The notes: generated from the sequence alone by a model not told the origin. Counted from the first letter of the stretch, positions 10,781 through 22,910 are shown. The stretch: 64,000 nt of DNA from Diplocarpon mali (GCA_024741835.1 JAENRP010000177.1:14599-78598); one strand, 5' to 3'. Translations and numbers: made by a program.

Positions 10781-13700
10781 ATGATGGCTGCACAACAAAC
10801 TGGAAAGTCGTCCGGAACGACCATTTCCAGGGCTAGGGCATATAACGAATTGGAAGACGAGAAGGACTGGAATGCGAAGATGGATGACTACGAGGTTGAT
10901 GCGCGTGGACTGGGTATCGGGATTGCGGTTTCTAGCAACGAACTTCATCGACTCGATCCTGTTACCGATCTCAAGCAACGACTTTCTATGTGGGGTACGT
11001 GAGATCAATGTTCGATCCATGAAGAGCAGGTGTTGAGAATCTAGATCCCAATTACCCGTTGGAAAAACGAGAGCAAAAAGTACTCGATACCTCATCATTT
11101 GATGACGACGAGGTCTTCGTTGAAAAGGAGGAGGAAGACTCTCCATAGTGAGTGCACCTCTAGTTTTTGTTGCCCTTTTTAGTGTCTCACGAGGACATGG
11201 ACCGATGAATTCCCATATACTCTTCCCGCCTGAGCCAATTGTAGCACTCTGAAACATTACTCAAAGCCAAAATACTAACTCCGAGTCCTCCCGTAGTCCA
11301 GAAGTACGGGCTGCAGTTCATAACTATGACGAAGACGTCCCTTGCAATACTATTCGTGCCTGGACCATTGGACTGGCCCTAGTATTTGTTGGAGCGTCAA
11401 TGAACACTCTGTTCTCTCTCCGGTGCGCTGAGCTGTTCCCTAACACTCCAAAGCTCTCGTGATGAGAAGTGAAAGCCTTCTATAATTCGCCTTGCTATTT
11501 TCGAGCTTCTTGCTAGAAGTTATATTGATATTGTTGACAGTGCGCCATCTATTGGACTCGGTGCTTTGATTGCTCAGGAAAGTCTAATTCTACTCTGCGT
11601 TTCCCAGACTGCCGGGGCAGATTCGTCCTCGAAATCTTCGTTTGGATATGTGTACTAACTACTGGAGCAGATAATTGCCTGGCCACTGGGTCACGGATGG
11701 GCAAAGGTCATGCCTACCCATCAAAACACCATATTTGGCCTCAAGTGGTGCTTGAATCCCGGCCCGTTCAATATAAAAGAACACTCGATTATTGTGGTAA
11801 TGGCCTCTGTGAGCTTCAGCGCAGCCTATGCTACCGATATCATACTCGCCCAGGTTAGTGTTCTTCACTCCTATTCAAAACTATCTCAAGGCTAAGCCTT
11901 CACGTATTTGCTGAACACGCGCCTATTTTCACAAGTTATTCTTAGCGCGACAGACATTATTTGAATAGGCGATGCTGACTCTGAGTTCTGACTTCAGATC
12001 GCCTTTTACAAACAAGACTTTGGCTTGGCGTTCCAATTGATGTTGACTATTTCGACACAATCAATTGGCTATGGTATCGCGGGTGTCATGCGGAAGTTCT
12101 TAGTTGTATGTATAATTATTCTCGCCTGGTTACCCTTGTCTCCTCGGATTGTGTGATATTCTTAGAGACACCTTGTCTTCAAACATTAGAGAAAACTAGG
12201 CTAATTTTGTTGAAGTATCCGGCCGCGATGATTTGGCCTGGAAATCTTGTCAGTGTCACACTCATGAATGCCATGTATGAGGAGGCTGCCCCTAAGGACC
12301 CATCTGTTTGTATGTTCGAGCTTTTTCTTGTTCGCGCCTCTAGCTGCTCAACCTAAGAGACAGCATCGAAAGAAAAGACATTGGAGTTTATTGTCGCAGA
12401 AGGCAGTGCTAATGTTCCTCAAGTAGGAGGAAACATGCCAAGGTATCGATGGTTTGGCTACATCTGCCTCGGAGCCTTTATCTATTACTTCATTCCGGGA
12501 TTTCTCATGCAGTTCTTGAGCGTCTTTGCGTTTGCTACCTGGCTCGCACCAAAAAATGTGGTCGTGAATCAGTTATTTGGGGGCACTACAGGGCTTTCCC
12601 TTTTGCCTATAACTTTTGATGTAAGTACAGGCCACCGTATGCTCTTACATTCTGTTACCATGTGCTAAGGATAATTCATTACAGTGGACCCAAATATCTG
12701 GCTTTGTGGGCTCGCCTCTTATTCCTCCGTGGTTCGCCATTGCCAATACTATGATTGGTGTCGTTGTGTTTTACATCTTTGGTGCCTCGATCTTGCACTA
12801 CTCGGGAACCTGGTCAGCAAAATACTTGCCGATGAGTGACAGTACAACATACGATAATACTGGAGCTTCCTATAACGTGTCAAGAATTTTGACACCAAAA
12901 TTTACGCTCGATTTAGATGCGTACAAAGCTTATTCTCCACTTTTTCTTTCTACGACTTTTGCCATTTCGTACGGTCTATCATTTGCTGCAATAGCATCAC
13001 TGATTGTGTATACTTACCTCAACCACGGGGAGCAGATTTGGGGACAATTCCGCAACAGTACGAAAGAGGAACCTGATATCCACATGAAACTAATGAGCAA
13101 ATACAAAGAAGCACCGACATGGTGGTACCTCTCACTCTTCGTTCTCATGATTGTCGTCAGTCTCGTCACAGTACTTGGCTTCCCAACAAATTTAAGTACG
13201 TATGATTCTTAGAATTCCAACCCTGCAATATGACCGTGGTCGAAGACTAACTTTCTTTATAGCGTGGTGGGCTTTTCTACTGGCTTTGTTCATCTCTTTT
13301 GCATTCTCACTTCCCATCGGAATTATACAAGCTATCACAAATACACAGATCGGTAAGTCGGACACTTGTAGAGCTGTCTCACCTCATCTTTTCTCCTGAT
13401 ATGGAGCCAGCTCTTCAGTTGACCAGTTACTGCGGTCGATGACAAAGGAGATGATGCTGACTGAGATTATGATGGCCTATAGGCTTGAATGTACTCACCG
13501 AATTTATCTTCGGGTACATCCAGCCAGGGCGACCGCTCGCGCTCATGATCTTCAAGACATATGGCTACATCACAATGTGAGCTCTGAGCTGTGCCTCCAT
13601 ACAAGTAACTGCTAACCTGTGATGAACAGGTCACAGGCACTGAGTTTCACGTCCGACCTGAAGTTCGGTCACTATATGAAGGTAAATACAGATCCGGAGG

Positions 13701-14435
13701 AGATGGCCTGTTGTTGGTTAACATGATCAGATTCCACCTCGAACGATGTTTATGGCTCAAGTTGTTGCAACAACACTATCTTGCTTTATTCAAGTTGCTG
13801 TCCTTAATTTTGCGCTCAAGAATATCGAGGGAATATGCACGCCGCATCAGCCACAGCACTTCACTTGTCCGGGGGGGAGAGTGTTCTTTTCAGGTCAGCG
13901 ACGATTACATTCCCCTGAAACTATTGTCTCTGCTAAAGTTAATGCAGCCTCTGTAATCTGGGGACTCATCGGTCCGGACAGAATATTTTCGCCTGGTCAG
14001 ATATATGCTGGGCTTTTCTGGTTCTTCCTCATCGGCACCCTCCTCCCGATTATCTTCTATTTCGGAGCACGAAAATACCCTAAGAGCCCTATCAAGTACT
14101 TGGTGGCGCCACTCCTGCTGGGCGGAGCAGGATCTATCCCCCCGGCTACGCCTCTTAATTATCTATCTTGGGGCATCGTCGGATTTATCTTCCAGAAGCT
14201 TATCCGAAAGAAATACTTCGGCTGGTGGTCGAGGTTGAACTACCTGACAAGTGCCGGCCTGGATTTGGGATTGGCTCTCAGCACTCTATTCATTTTCTTC
14301 GCTTTCACATTAAACAGCGTTGAAGCGCCTGCTTGGTGGGGCAATACAATTACCACTTCAACGATGGATGCCATGGATACTGCTGTTCAGGCCAGCGTGG
14401 CGCCTGGTCAGCATTTCGGGCCCGAAACTTGGTAA
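10781..14435 (+). CDS. Small oligopeptide transporter, OPT family (one damaged splice donor)
   Basis: This is a proton-coupled importer of small peptides or related metal/glutathione substrates with many membrane helices. By hand I resolve 14 exons: 10781-10994, 11045-11147, 11297-11422, 11541-11577, 11671-11853, 11998-12105, 12216-12309, 12364-12620, 12685-13195, 13263-13352, 13483-13576, 13630-13681, 13731-13893, 13948-14435. They keep phase throughout and give 839 aa. Family signatures seen are [12 protein letters not shown] in exon 5, [31 protein letters not shown], and late [13 protein letters not shown] / [12 protein letters not shown]. The intron after exon 4 starts with GA (CAG|GAAAGT) at 11578-11579, where GT is required. 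All other introns are GT-AG. The last intron (54 nt) is open in frame. Unless the GA-AG site is used, the protein would be truncated, so it could be a young pseudogene or an assembly error. Confidence 0.85.
11578..11579 (+). other. Non-canonical (GA) donor at intron 4 of the OPT gene
   Basis: Protein homology requires the exon to end at CAG (11577) and to resume with ATAATTGCCTGG at 11671 after a normal GAGCAG acceptor. The donor reads GAAAGT where the consensus is GTAAGT: a single T-to-A change at intron position +2. The next GT (11582) would shift the frame. Confidence 0.7.
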
Positions 14436-15034
14436 TATGGTGGGGCTGAAGATGTGTCAATTCCGGTGTCCCGCTATGGTATTATCTAATGCACAGCCCG
14501 AGCTGTCTTGTTTCTTATCACATAGTAATCATAAATTATATTGTCTGCTACTAGCCTCTTGAATTCGGTGTACTATCAGATTGCATAAATGTCAGCTGGC
14601 ATATCTCTTTTACCCCGGGCATGGGCCCAATCAGAGTAGATTTTCATGTGATCGATTATTCGTGACGAGTCTCCAGGATCGAAAGCAGAGATGTCCTTCA
14701 GCGCTGCATTCTGCCCCAAATACAGATAAATTCCCGTGTGCTAGTCGCATGTAATGCATCTGGAAACTAAATGTATCCGCGTCAATATTCTCGAGCTCGT
14801 AAAAATTTTCCTTTCGTTCTATTTTTGCTCATTTTGAACAAGGCAGGGGAGAGGGGAGGGGGGCCTATAGAGCCGGGGCCGACGCCAAGTACAACCCATA
14901 CTAAGCTAAAACCGACCCCTGGAAAATATATCAATGACATCGACATGTTTGTTAATTAGAAATTTGACCCCAGATGCATCCCACGCGTACGATTATTTGA
15001 TTCTATGCTGCAGTGATAACTCAACTAGGACGAA
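14436..15034. other. Intergenic spacer
   Basis: This holds the 3' flank of the transporter gene and the promoter of CBP3. Around 14846-14890 there is a short G-rich stretch. No gene is seen. Confidence 0.5.
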
Positions 15035-16115
15035 ATGGCTACAAGTACCGGTTGTTCGCGTTTGAGGGCCTTACAAAGGCGATTGCGATCTGTACCCCAG
15101 GTAAGATGGTTTCCAGGTCAAATAGTTGAAGCTCCTCACAACAACCTGCAGGTCCAGGTAGCAAGATTAACCACCTCCCACCCAAGAGCAGTCGCAGCCG
15201 CCTCTACTCGGAACACACAGCCCGTGCCGCCGAGTGTCCCGCCGTCTACGTCGGTTCCTCCTGTCACTCCTGACCGCGCCGAAGGACAATCGAAGACAGC
15301 CACGCCGATGTCAGCGGGCATGAGAGCCGCTGCAAAGTTCCAGAGCATTACCGGCAGGGCGACAGAGACATACACGGCATATGGAGCGACCGAAATCCTG
15401 TATCGGGAGTGTGCGCGACAAGCGGAATACTCGATTCCGCAGGCGACGAATATCGACGAGGAGATGCCAAAGACGGCGGATGGAGAGGACCTGGGGGTGG
15501 GCGACGGCTGGTGGCTTACAGGTACGTGCTGCCACGTCAATCGGAGTTGGAGCTGGCGTTGGCTGATATTCCGTTGCAGAGGCCGGACTGAAGCCCACGT
15601 TCAGCACCTGGTCGCAGGTGACCATGCTGCACATGTACCTGCTCTCGGTGAGGCTCCGATGTTTCCCAGCACCGTCGGCGCAGCCCTGGCAACAGCACCT
15701 CCTGGATCATTTCTTCTACGACGCGGAGAACCGGATGACGGTAAGCCACAACATGCACGCCCGAGGTACGAGGAACAAGTACCTGAAAGATCTCTTCGTC
15801 CAGTGGCGAGGGCTTCTTGCTGCCTACGACGAGGGCTTGGTCAGGGGAGATGCGGTGTTAGCCGCTGCCATCTGGAGGAACATCTACAAGGCGAGCGACG
15901 ATGTTGACATCAGGATTCTGGCGCAGATCGTCAGCTACATGAGAAGAGCATTGAAGGCACTGGACTCGTTGCCCGACAGGGAGATCGGCAAGGCTGCGTC
16001 GGTATTTGGTAATCCCGAGGCGGATGGCAGTACGGTTCGCCTCCGCAGCAGCATGATGGCTCTACCATTTGAGAAGACTCCTGGAAAAGATGTGCCTCAG
16101 CGCAAGCAGCCCTGA
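15035..16115 (+). CDS. CBP3: Cytochrome bc1 complex assembly chaperone CBP3 (ubiquinol-cytochrome c chaperone domain)
   Basis: CBP3 acts with CBP6 in the mitochondrial matrix to help synthesis and assembly of cytochrome b into complex III. The ATG at 15035 opens an Arg-rich presequence-like N-terminus (MATSTGCSRLRALQRRLRS). A splice intron at 15522-15579 (GTACGT...TTGCAG) restores frame into the second exon, 15580-16115. The chaperone domain covers roughly the second half, with family hallmarks FSTWSQVTMLHMYLLSVRLR, HLLDHFFYDAENRM, GTRNKYLKDLFVQWRG and AAAIWRN. The unspliced first exon also contains a likely in-frame intron at 15101-15151 (51 nt, CAG|GTAAGA...CTGCAG|GTC). With it removed the product is 323 aa, otherwise 340 aa. 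The gene converges on the DHFR gene, 135 bp between stop codons. Confidence 0.88.
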
Positions 16116-16250
16116 AGCTCTGTAGTTCTATTACACGATGCAACCACGACAGGACATTGTAAGATGCAGGCATGTAAGAGATAGGCAACATCTGACAGCA
16201 AAGGGTTCAAGGCCCCCAAGGTCAGACACGTGCGCGCGAAGTCTTTGTAG

Positions 16251-16954
16251 TTACATCCTCTCCCACATCTCGAAAATATATCGAATCCCGTTCTCTTCTT
16301 GCACGCCCTCGGGTACCTTCTCCCCTGCCCACCGATCCAGGTCCGCTGAGCTCTTCCTCTGCCATCCATCGGCTGTGCCGTCCTCTCCTAGCGCGACTGG
16401 AAAGAAGGTATCGCATTCCAAGTCGTCCAGGACCCTCGTCAGCAGAATCCGCCTCGCCTCCCTCGCCTCCAACGCAGCCTTGTATAGCTGTGCGCCGCCG
16501 ATGACGAACAACCGGGAGTGCGGCTCGGGTCGTGCGGTCACAGCGGCCACCGCCTGTCCCAGGGAGCCGGCCACTACCCTCTCGCCGCCGGCCGGCAGCG
16601 CGTCTGGATCTCGGCGGGTCACGACGACGTTCGTCCGGCCCTTCAACGGCCGGAGCGGCGCGGGGATGCTATCCCAGGTCCTGCGGCCCATGAGCACGGC
16701 ATTGGGGCGCTGCCGGAACACGTCAGCCGCGCACCCAGAGGACTGCAGAGGCCAGCAGCGCTCACCCCCGGCTCGGAGCGTCGAGTGACGCGCGCAAAGT
16801 ATGCCATCTCCTTCCTCAGCCCGGTCCAGGGCAAGGTGCCGGCCCGCCCTATGCCCATCGTGTTCGTCGCGGCGACGATCAGCGTGAGGTCTGGGGTGCG
16901 CATGCTCGGTTCGCGGTCGGGACTGGTCGCGGGGACGGTGGCTGGAGCGGGCAT
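16251..16954 (-). CDS. DFR1: Dihydrofolate reductase
   Basis: It reduces dihydrofolate to tetrahydrofolate with NADPH, for thymidylate, purine and one-carbon metabolism. Exon 1 is 16954-16766; the intron is 16710-16765 (56 nt, GTGAGC...CGGCAG, with GCTGAC branch site); exon 2 is 16709-16251; 215 aa. Motifs: LTLIVAATNTMGIGRAGTLPW (substrate pocket start), the pocket-edge segment LRKEMAYFARVT, NAVLMGRRTWDSIP (NADPH binding), LFVIGGAQLYKAAL, and the C-terminal YIFEMWERM typical of fungal DHFR. A start at 16903 (MRTPDL) would remove 17 residues and is equally possible. A closer CTGCAG acceptor would make a 23-nt intron, too short, so I used the 56-nt intron, which also removes an insertion unlike the family. 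Confidence 0.9.
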
Positions 16955-19154
16955 CGTTCTTCGACCGCTGGTGGTCGGTAGTAGTCGGAGAGATGTGCAG
17001 AGGCCGTGGAGGTGGTGGCGGTGGTTGTGCTCGCGTTCTGAACAAGCTTGAGCTGCGCCAGGGTACGACGCTGGGGGGAAGACCGTAAGAGCTTGCTTGA
17101 CGCCTCGTGGGAGTGTATCACGTTACCCAGGTTGCTTAGGCATCCTCTCTCGCAGCTGGCATGATTCAAGCGGCGATCATACACTCTCTCTATCTTCCCC
17201 AGCACGTGCGTATCCAAATCGGAACGACCATTATCCGTATGCGAAGACCCTCACCTGTCATTTGCAACGTTTCCTTTTTTTTACACCTCTCGGCTGATGG
17301 TTCGGTGCGGGCCGGAGATTTTATTCCCAATTCTAAATCGTAAAAGACTAAAAGAAAAACAAGCCTAGGCCCAACTTCCAGACAGTCTGGACCCCTGGCA
17401 TACTTCAATCTTCGTTGTGTACCCGAGCAATGTAGCCTTGCTGGTTGTAGGCCAAGGCATTGAGCAAGCAGTCTCGTTGTTGTTGGCTCCGCCTGCAGGT
17501 GACAAGTTGCTTCTTGGAGGACCCTATTGCGATGCCGCTCTACATTGGCGGTTGCAGAGCTACAGGCGTGCAACGTTGAGTTGTCTCACCCATACAGCTA
17601 CCCCGACATCGATCACTACATCGAGCGGGTAGAAGATTTCTTCGCCGTAGCCTCGATGAGAGTTTTTCGCCTTGTCGAGGGAAAGCCATCTCGGCTTGGT
17701 ACCAACCATCGGAGCGGCGTGGCCAGCAACACTCTATTACGTTGTCTCACCTCTTGACTCTATTCCAATCGCGAACATAGCAAGGACTTTGTGCATGCTC
17801 GTCGGAGAGCGTGGTGGAGAGCATTCCTCTGGGGTATTGCAAGCACAAGCTCTTGGCCAACCGATTGCAGTAGCAATGCCAATCATTTTAGTTCCCATGT
17901 AGCCCTATATAGCTGCTCATTCCAAGTGCCTGCATGTTCTGTCATCTTCGGATCCGAACATCCCAGTACCGGTGGGCCTGCCATTACGGAGCAACCAAAG
18001 GCGGCCCCGAGAGCCGACTTCACTGAGGCAGAGGCTGGTGCTCGCCATGCGCTAATGCCAGCTTCCACATCAACGACCTTGGGTGTGTTCGCCCTGACAG
18101 GAATTGCGCTGCTCAACCGCCCGCTCGGTAAGCCGAAAACGCTGATCATCGAGTCGGAGATGGGTGCGAGTGGGACCGGAACTGCCTCCCATCGTCGTCA
18201 TCGGCGCTTGCCGCTAATCGACAAAGTTTCGAGATCGATCTCGAGCGGCGAATCACCAGCGTGCGTGACGCCCTGATCTTCTGGGGAACGGCTGCTTCGG
18301 CTCGAGAGATATTGAGACGCGGTTCAATGGGTGGGAGAAACCGCCCAGCACAACCCACTGGTGACTGTCGTCGAGAACTGCTCCGGTCTTGGGGAACGTC
18401 CGCGGCGCCCGTTGATTGGCGAGAGGCGTTAAAATAGCACTGAGAGCCCCCTGGTCCGTTCTGCAAGGATGTCTGGAGCACTGGTCATGGTGGAGGGACG
18501 GACCAGAATGCGGCGCCTGGCTTGCACTCAGCGAGTATGGACGGATGGGGCGGAGATTGTAACTCGCGGACGAACTGACGCGCTGACGAGTGGAAGTGCG
18601 AGGCCGAGGCCATGATGCGAGGTGAGCGGCGACGAGGCTGAAGCGGCGGCGAGGAGCTGTACCGGCGGTAGTTAAATAGGACGGTGGGGGTAGCGTCAAT
18701 TACGTAATGAAAGGGTTGACGGCGGGGCGCGTGCAAAGACCTCTGCTGAGGTGGTGCGCCCGATGCCCAGGATGCCCAGGCCAGCCCAGCATTTCAACCA
18801 TATCGTACGATTCTGGTATCGGCTGGCAACAGCCCATCGCCCTCGCAATCGGCTCGGAGCACATGGGTGCATCCTCAGTCGTCCACTCCTCGACACGACT
18901 CCTCCTCCTCCCACGACCACAACAATCAATACAAAGCAAAGCATGGGCACTCGACCGCTTCGACCTTCTCTCCAGTCTCTACAGTATCGCATCGCGTGAT
19001 TTATCCTTGTCCTNNNNNNNNNNNNNNNNCCCCGCCCATCGATTGTTCCCCTCCCTCAGATCAGCTCATCAGCTCATTCTCCAGGTGACAGCAAACAGCA
19101 GTGCCCATCGTCGTATGGCCTCTCCTCCTAAATCCGCTGCCACCTAAAAACAAC
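16955..19154. other. Divergent intergenic region between DHFR and the SREBP gene, unresolved
   Basis: About 2.2 kb. Several 70-160 codon frames exist on both strands at 17.4-18.7 kb and some look mildly protein-like (for example around 17883-18149 minus), but I found no consistent exon structure, domain or start. The right end is the promoter/5' leader of the SREBP gene and is interrupted by a sequence gap. Confidence 0.4.
19014..19029. other. Assembly gap (16 N)
   Basis: A run of sixteen N in the 5' flank of the SREBP-type gene, 125 bp upstream of its ATG. Confidence 0.99.
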
Positions 19155-22100
19155 ATGGCTTGCAGAGATGGAGATGCGTTCGATCCGGCCGCCCTTCCTG
19201 TCACCTCGGCTCCCTTCAATTCTCTGAACGGCTTCGACGACACGGTCCCGTTCAACGACGCACTGGTGCTGGACGATGACCCTCTGTTTCCTCCCGATTG
19301 GGACCAGCAGACTCCGCCCTACCACGACACGCTCTACTCGAGGCCGCTGGGCTGCAAGCCTTCCCAGCGAAACATCAAGCCCGAGCTGGTCCCGTCGCTG
19401 CAAAACACCTGCTCGAACTTGAGCGCGCTCAGCCCGGCCCAGCAAGAGAAACTGCGTAACATCGCCATGCCCCAACACCTCCAGTACCACCAGACCCAGC
19501 ACAGTCCGCGCTCGACGGCAAGCACCAAGAGCCACTCCATATCCTCTCCAGACAACCTCAATGACCGCAGCAGGAAACGCAAGTCATCCGCCGATGTGGA
19601 CGAGGACGAGGACGACGATTCGAACCCGCCCGTGAAGAAGACCGCCCATAATATGATTGAGAAGCGATATCGTACGAACCTGAACGATAAAATCGCGGCG
19701 CTGCGGGACAGTGTGCCAAGTCTGCGCATCATGTCCAAGAGTGCAAGAGGCGAGGATACGGCCGACGATCGGGAGGAGCTACAAGGCTTGACGCCGGCTC
19801 ACAAGCTCAACAAGGCGACGGTAAGTCACGTTGTCTTCGTCGCCAGTCCAACGTTTTCTCTGCGCTCCAAGGGCGAGGCCATAGCTCGGGTATTGTCTGC
19901 TTCGGTGTCCCTGGTCACCGTTTTTCCGCCGCATGACTGTGTAGCCGTGGCCATGGCTGAGCATGCTCTGGGCGTAGTCGCTGCCAGCGCTCTGCTTGTT
20001 CATCGGTGTCGCAGACGGCACGGGGCGATCCTGCCGAGATAGCCATTTCCTTTTCTTCGCAAATTTTTTCTTGCTCGTCGCTTTTCATTTACACTCTTTG
20101 TTGCATCGCCGGGTTCTTTCACATGATCTCGTAATCGGGGGCTCCGCCTTCTACGGGATCAGCTGTCCCGGTCTGGGCATGTTGCTGATAGAACGTTGCT
20201 TGTAGGTCCTGAGCAAAGCAACCGAGTATATCAACCATCTAGAGAAACGCAACAAGCGATTGCAAGATGAGAATGCAGAGCAGAAAGCACGACTTGCGGC
20301 TTTCGAAACACTCTTCCGATCTGGATCGATGGGTTTCAACTCAACCCCTCCCATCAACAATAACTTTCAGTTCAACCCTGATTACAGCACTCCAGGCCAG
20401 TCTCCCAATGGTCTTGAACCACAAGGGATGATTCCAGTACCGGAGGGAATGCGAAGGCTTCAGAGTAGGTCGATTGATTCCTAGTTCATTGTCTTCCCGC
20501 CAAGCGAGGATCGGTTTACTTCGGCATCCTCTGTTCTCAATTGCTGACTCTCGCAGCACAAATGGGTCAACATCCCTTCCCTGCTCCTCAAGAACATTAT
20601 CGACCAGGCACGGGCGCCAATCCATGGCAGAACGGCTATTTTGGCAAGCTGATGGTCGGATCGCTCGCAGGCCTCATGATCATGGAAGGATTTAGCCAGG
20701 CAGAGCAAGACGAAGATTCCCCTGGAGCCCGTGGACTCTCGGCTCTCCCCGTGCAACTCCTCAAGTCTCTCAGCTCGAACTTGCACTCTTCGGTGGAGAT
20801 CAGCGTTCTCGGTTACCATGTCTCCGCAGCCAGTACCATGGGGTACATGAAATTGTTCCTCGTCGTCGGTGCCGTCCTCTACGCTTTCCTCCCCTCGCTG
20901 CTTGCGTTCAAGCCTGAAGCAAAGCGCAAGACCCACAGCACATCACTTTCTGCTGCGCCTTCCCTGGCCTCCTCTATCCAGGTTCGACGACAAGCTTGGC
21001 TGACAGCAATCCAGACTGTCTGGGTCCCACGTCACAACTTCTTACTCGAGGCAGCAGCTCTGTTGCTAAAGTCCATGAAGCTCAGTGTGCGCAACTTCAT
21101 AGGCGCACAAAGCTATACCTATCTCACGGGGATCACCCAGGAGCAAGAAGCGGCTAGAATCAAGGCTTGGACCATCGCTCTCGACGCTCAACTAGCTGGT
21201 GGAGATGTCGAGGTCAGTAAGAGCCGCCTTACCTTGACCTTGCTGGCGTCCGGAACCTTGCCTGACACACCGGCTCGCCTGATGCTGAAAGCACTACACA
21301 TTCGTGTTCTGCTATGGGAGGTCGGGAACGCAGGCTTCAACGGATTCTACCTGTTCCACGAGGCTGCGGCTAAGATGGCCCGCCGACAGTGGAACGAGGC
21401 GAAGCAACTGCAACGGATAATCTCTCGCACCAAGGAAAAGCAAGGAGAAGAGCTTCCCGAATACCTCGCTGCTCTCTTGGAGGAGGAATGCGACGATGTG
21501 CTTGTCGACAGCATCGGCCAGCGAGCGTACAACCTCGCGTGGAACTTACCAACCACGAGCAGTACAGCAGGATCAAGCGACGGTCTGGACGGCGTTGTCG
21601 ATGACTCGGCCATTCGAGGCCCCCTCGACGCTGTTGCAGCCTGGTACTCGAGCCTCGTCTTACGGCGGGCCCTGATCAAGAGCCTCCAGTCAGCAGACGA
21701 CGACCTGACGGCGCAGAAAGCTATCATTGCCGATATCTCGCTTGCCATCAAGACTGCACCTGTTGGCTCTCGGGCCCAGATGAGATCACTGGCCGCGCGC
21801 GCGGTCTTGGTGAAAGAAAAGCGAGGGGCCAGCATTGCAGAGTCCATGCAGGCCCTGGAACCTCTCGAGAAGACTAGCAGCCGAAATTCCACTAGCCTCA
21901 TCGACACAAACATTTCCGTGACTGGTCTGCCCGATGTTAAGATGTCTCTGCGCTGCGCAATGGCCATCGCACATTTAGAACGGTTCGCTGCCCCCGCCAA
22001 CCCCGAAGCCGCTTGCCGGATCATCAAGAGCCTCGCTCCCACCAATCTCACCCTCCTCGGTTTCACAGCAGCCTTCAAGCTGATGGAGAGAATCAATGGC

Positions 22101-22319
22101 CACGATCTAGTTGCACACTCATGCACTTACTCCCTTGAGAAACTTGCCGGCGGTCTGCGGATTTGGATTGGTGGCAAGAGCGAAGATACAATTGCGTTAG
22201 ACAAGGACGTCAAGAGAGCCATGGTAGACAGGTGCTCCAGCATCTTGAAACGCATAGTCGGGATGCAAGACGCCGGCTACGAGACGATGAGCGATGAAGA
22301 CGATAGTGACGGCTGTTGA
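19155..22319 (+). CDS. srbA: SREBP-type bHLH transcription factor (SrbA/Sre1 family)
   Basis: A membrane-tethered regulator of sterol synthesis and low-oxygen adaptation; the N-terminal bHLH is released by proteolysis and enters the nucleus. Exons: 19155-19820, 20206-20464, 20557-22319; introns of 385 nt (GTAAGT...TTGTAG) and 92 nt; 895 aa. An acidic, Ser/Thr/Pro-rich N-terminus precedes basic/helix 1 ([19 protein letters not shown]), where Tyr172 replaces the Arg of ordinary bHLH factors, the SREBP hallmark. The long loop (about 185-210) and helix 2 ([18 protein letters not shown]) continue as a leucine-zipper-like heptad. Two membrane segments are visible near residues 336-352 and 405-425, placed as in SREBPs. 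The rest matches the conserved fungal SREBP C-terminal domain. Intron 1 splits the bHLH, so retention would abolish DNA binding. niiA follows in the same direction. Confidence 0.92.
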
Positions 22320-22770
22320 TAGAGTGTTCTTACATTCATGTACTTGTTATTTCGTAGCGGGGACTGAGTCACCCCCGCTACTATGTCTACTTGTGCTTGT
22401 TGCACACTGATGCATATTTCTGTTGCTGGGTCCTGGCGTTGGGCTTTGGTCAAGGTGAGTTTGCGCTCTCAGCAGCAGTGGCTGGCTAGCTGGCTACGAT
22501 GAAGGATGTATGTATTATTTCATGGAGGCAGCATTGCGCCCCGTTTATCCTGTTAGGACATGAAAATCAAAATGACCCGTTGACCCCGACTAAATCCCGA
22601 CCAAACACCATTCCCCATGCCATAGACGAGGACGTCGGTTCCGGTCCCTCTCCGTACAGATTGTGTTTCCGTCACTTCTCCGCCAGAACCTTCCTCTCGA
22701 CTACAGCCGGCCGAGCTCAAGACTCCTGACTAGCTGCGCTGTCCAATGACCGGCCTGAAACTTCACCATT

Positions 22771-22782
22771 CTTATCTTATCT
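22771..22782 (-). promoter_or_regulatory. Tandem GATA sites (AreA/NIT2-like) upstream of niiA
   Basis: The plus strand reads CTTATCTTATCT, which on the other strand is two overlapping AGATAAG sites. They lie about 430 bp upstream of the nitrite reductase ATG. A third TTATC core lies at 22833-22837. The consensus for AreA/NIT2 GATA factors is HGATAR; assignment to this factor is inferred from the gene's known nitrogen control. Confidence 0.6.
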
Positions 22783-22902
22783 TGCCTTCCCACGCCGATC
22801 CATGTGCTTGGTCTCTTAGCTAAGCCCTATCCTTATCGGGCCAAAAGCGATGGTTGATATTGACATTTCCGCGGTGGACCATCTCAGACCTCAGCAAGTT
22901 GG

Positions 22903-22910
22903 CTCCGAGG
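22903..22910 (+). promoter_or_regulatory. NirA-type activator site upstream of niiA
   Basis: CTCCGAGG matches exactly the published NirA consensus CTCCGHGG that mediates nitrate induction of niiA and niaD in Aspergillus. It lies 300 bp upstream of the niiA ATG and downstream of the GATA sites. An 8-mer match alone could be chance; the location is what makes it credible. Confidence 0.6.

Noticed and set aside
16743..16765. 23-nt intron for the DHFR gene (GTGAGC to CTGCAG)
   Set aside because: Too short to be spliced; the 56-nt intron with a CTGAC branch site gives a better protein.
17417..18276. Possible gene between DHFR and the SREBP gene
   Set aside because: Mildly protein-like frames occur on both strands at once, with no consistent exons or domains.
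21347..22126. 259-codon minus frame inside the SREBP gene
   Set aside because: Antisense shadow of the conserved C-terminal SREBP domain.
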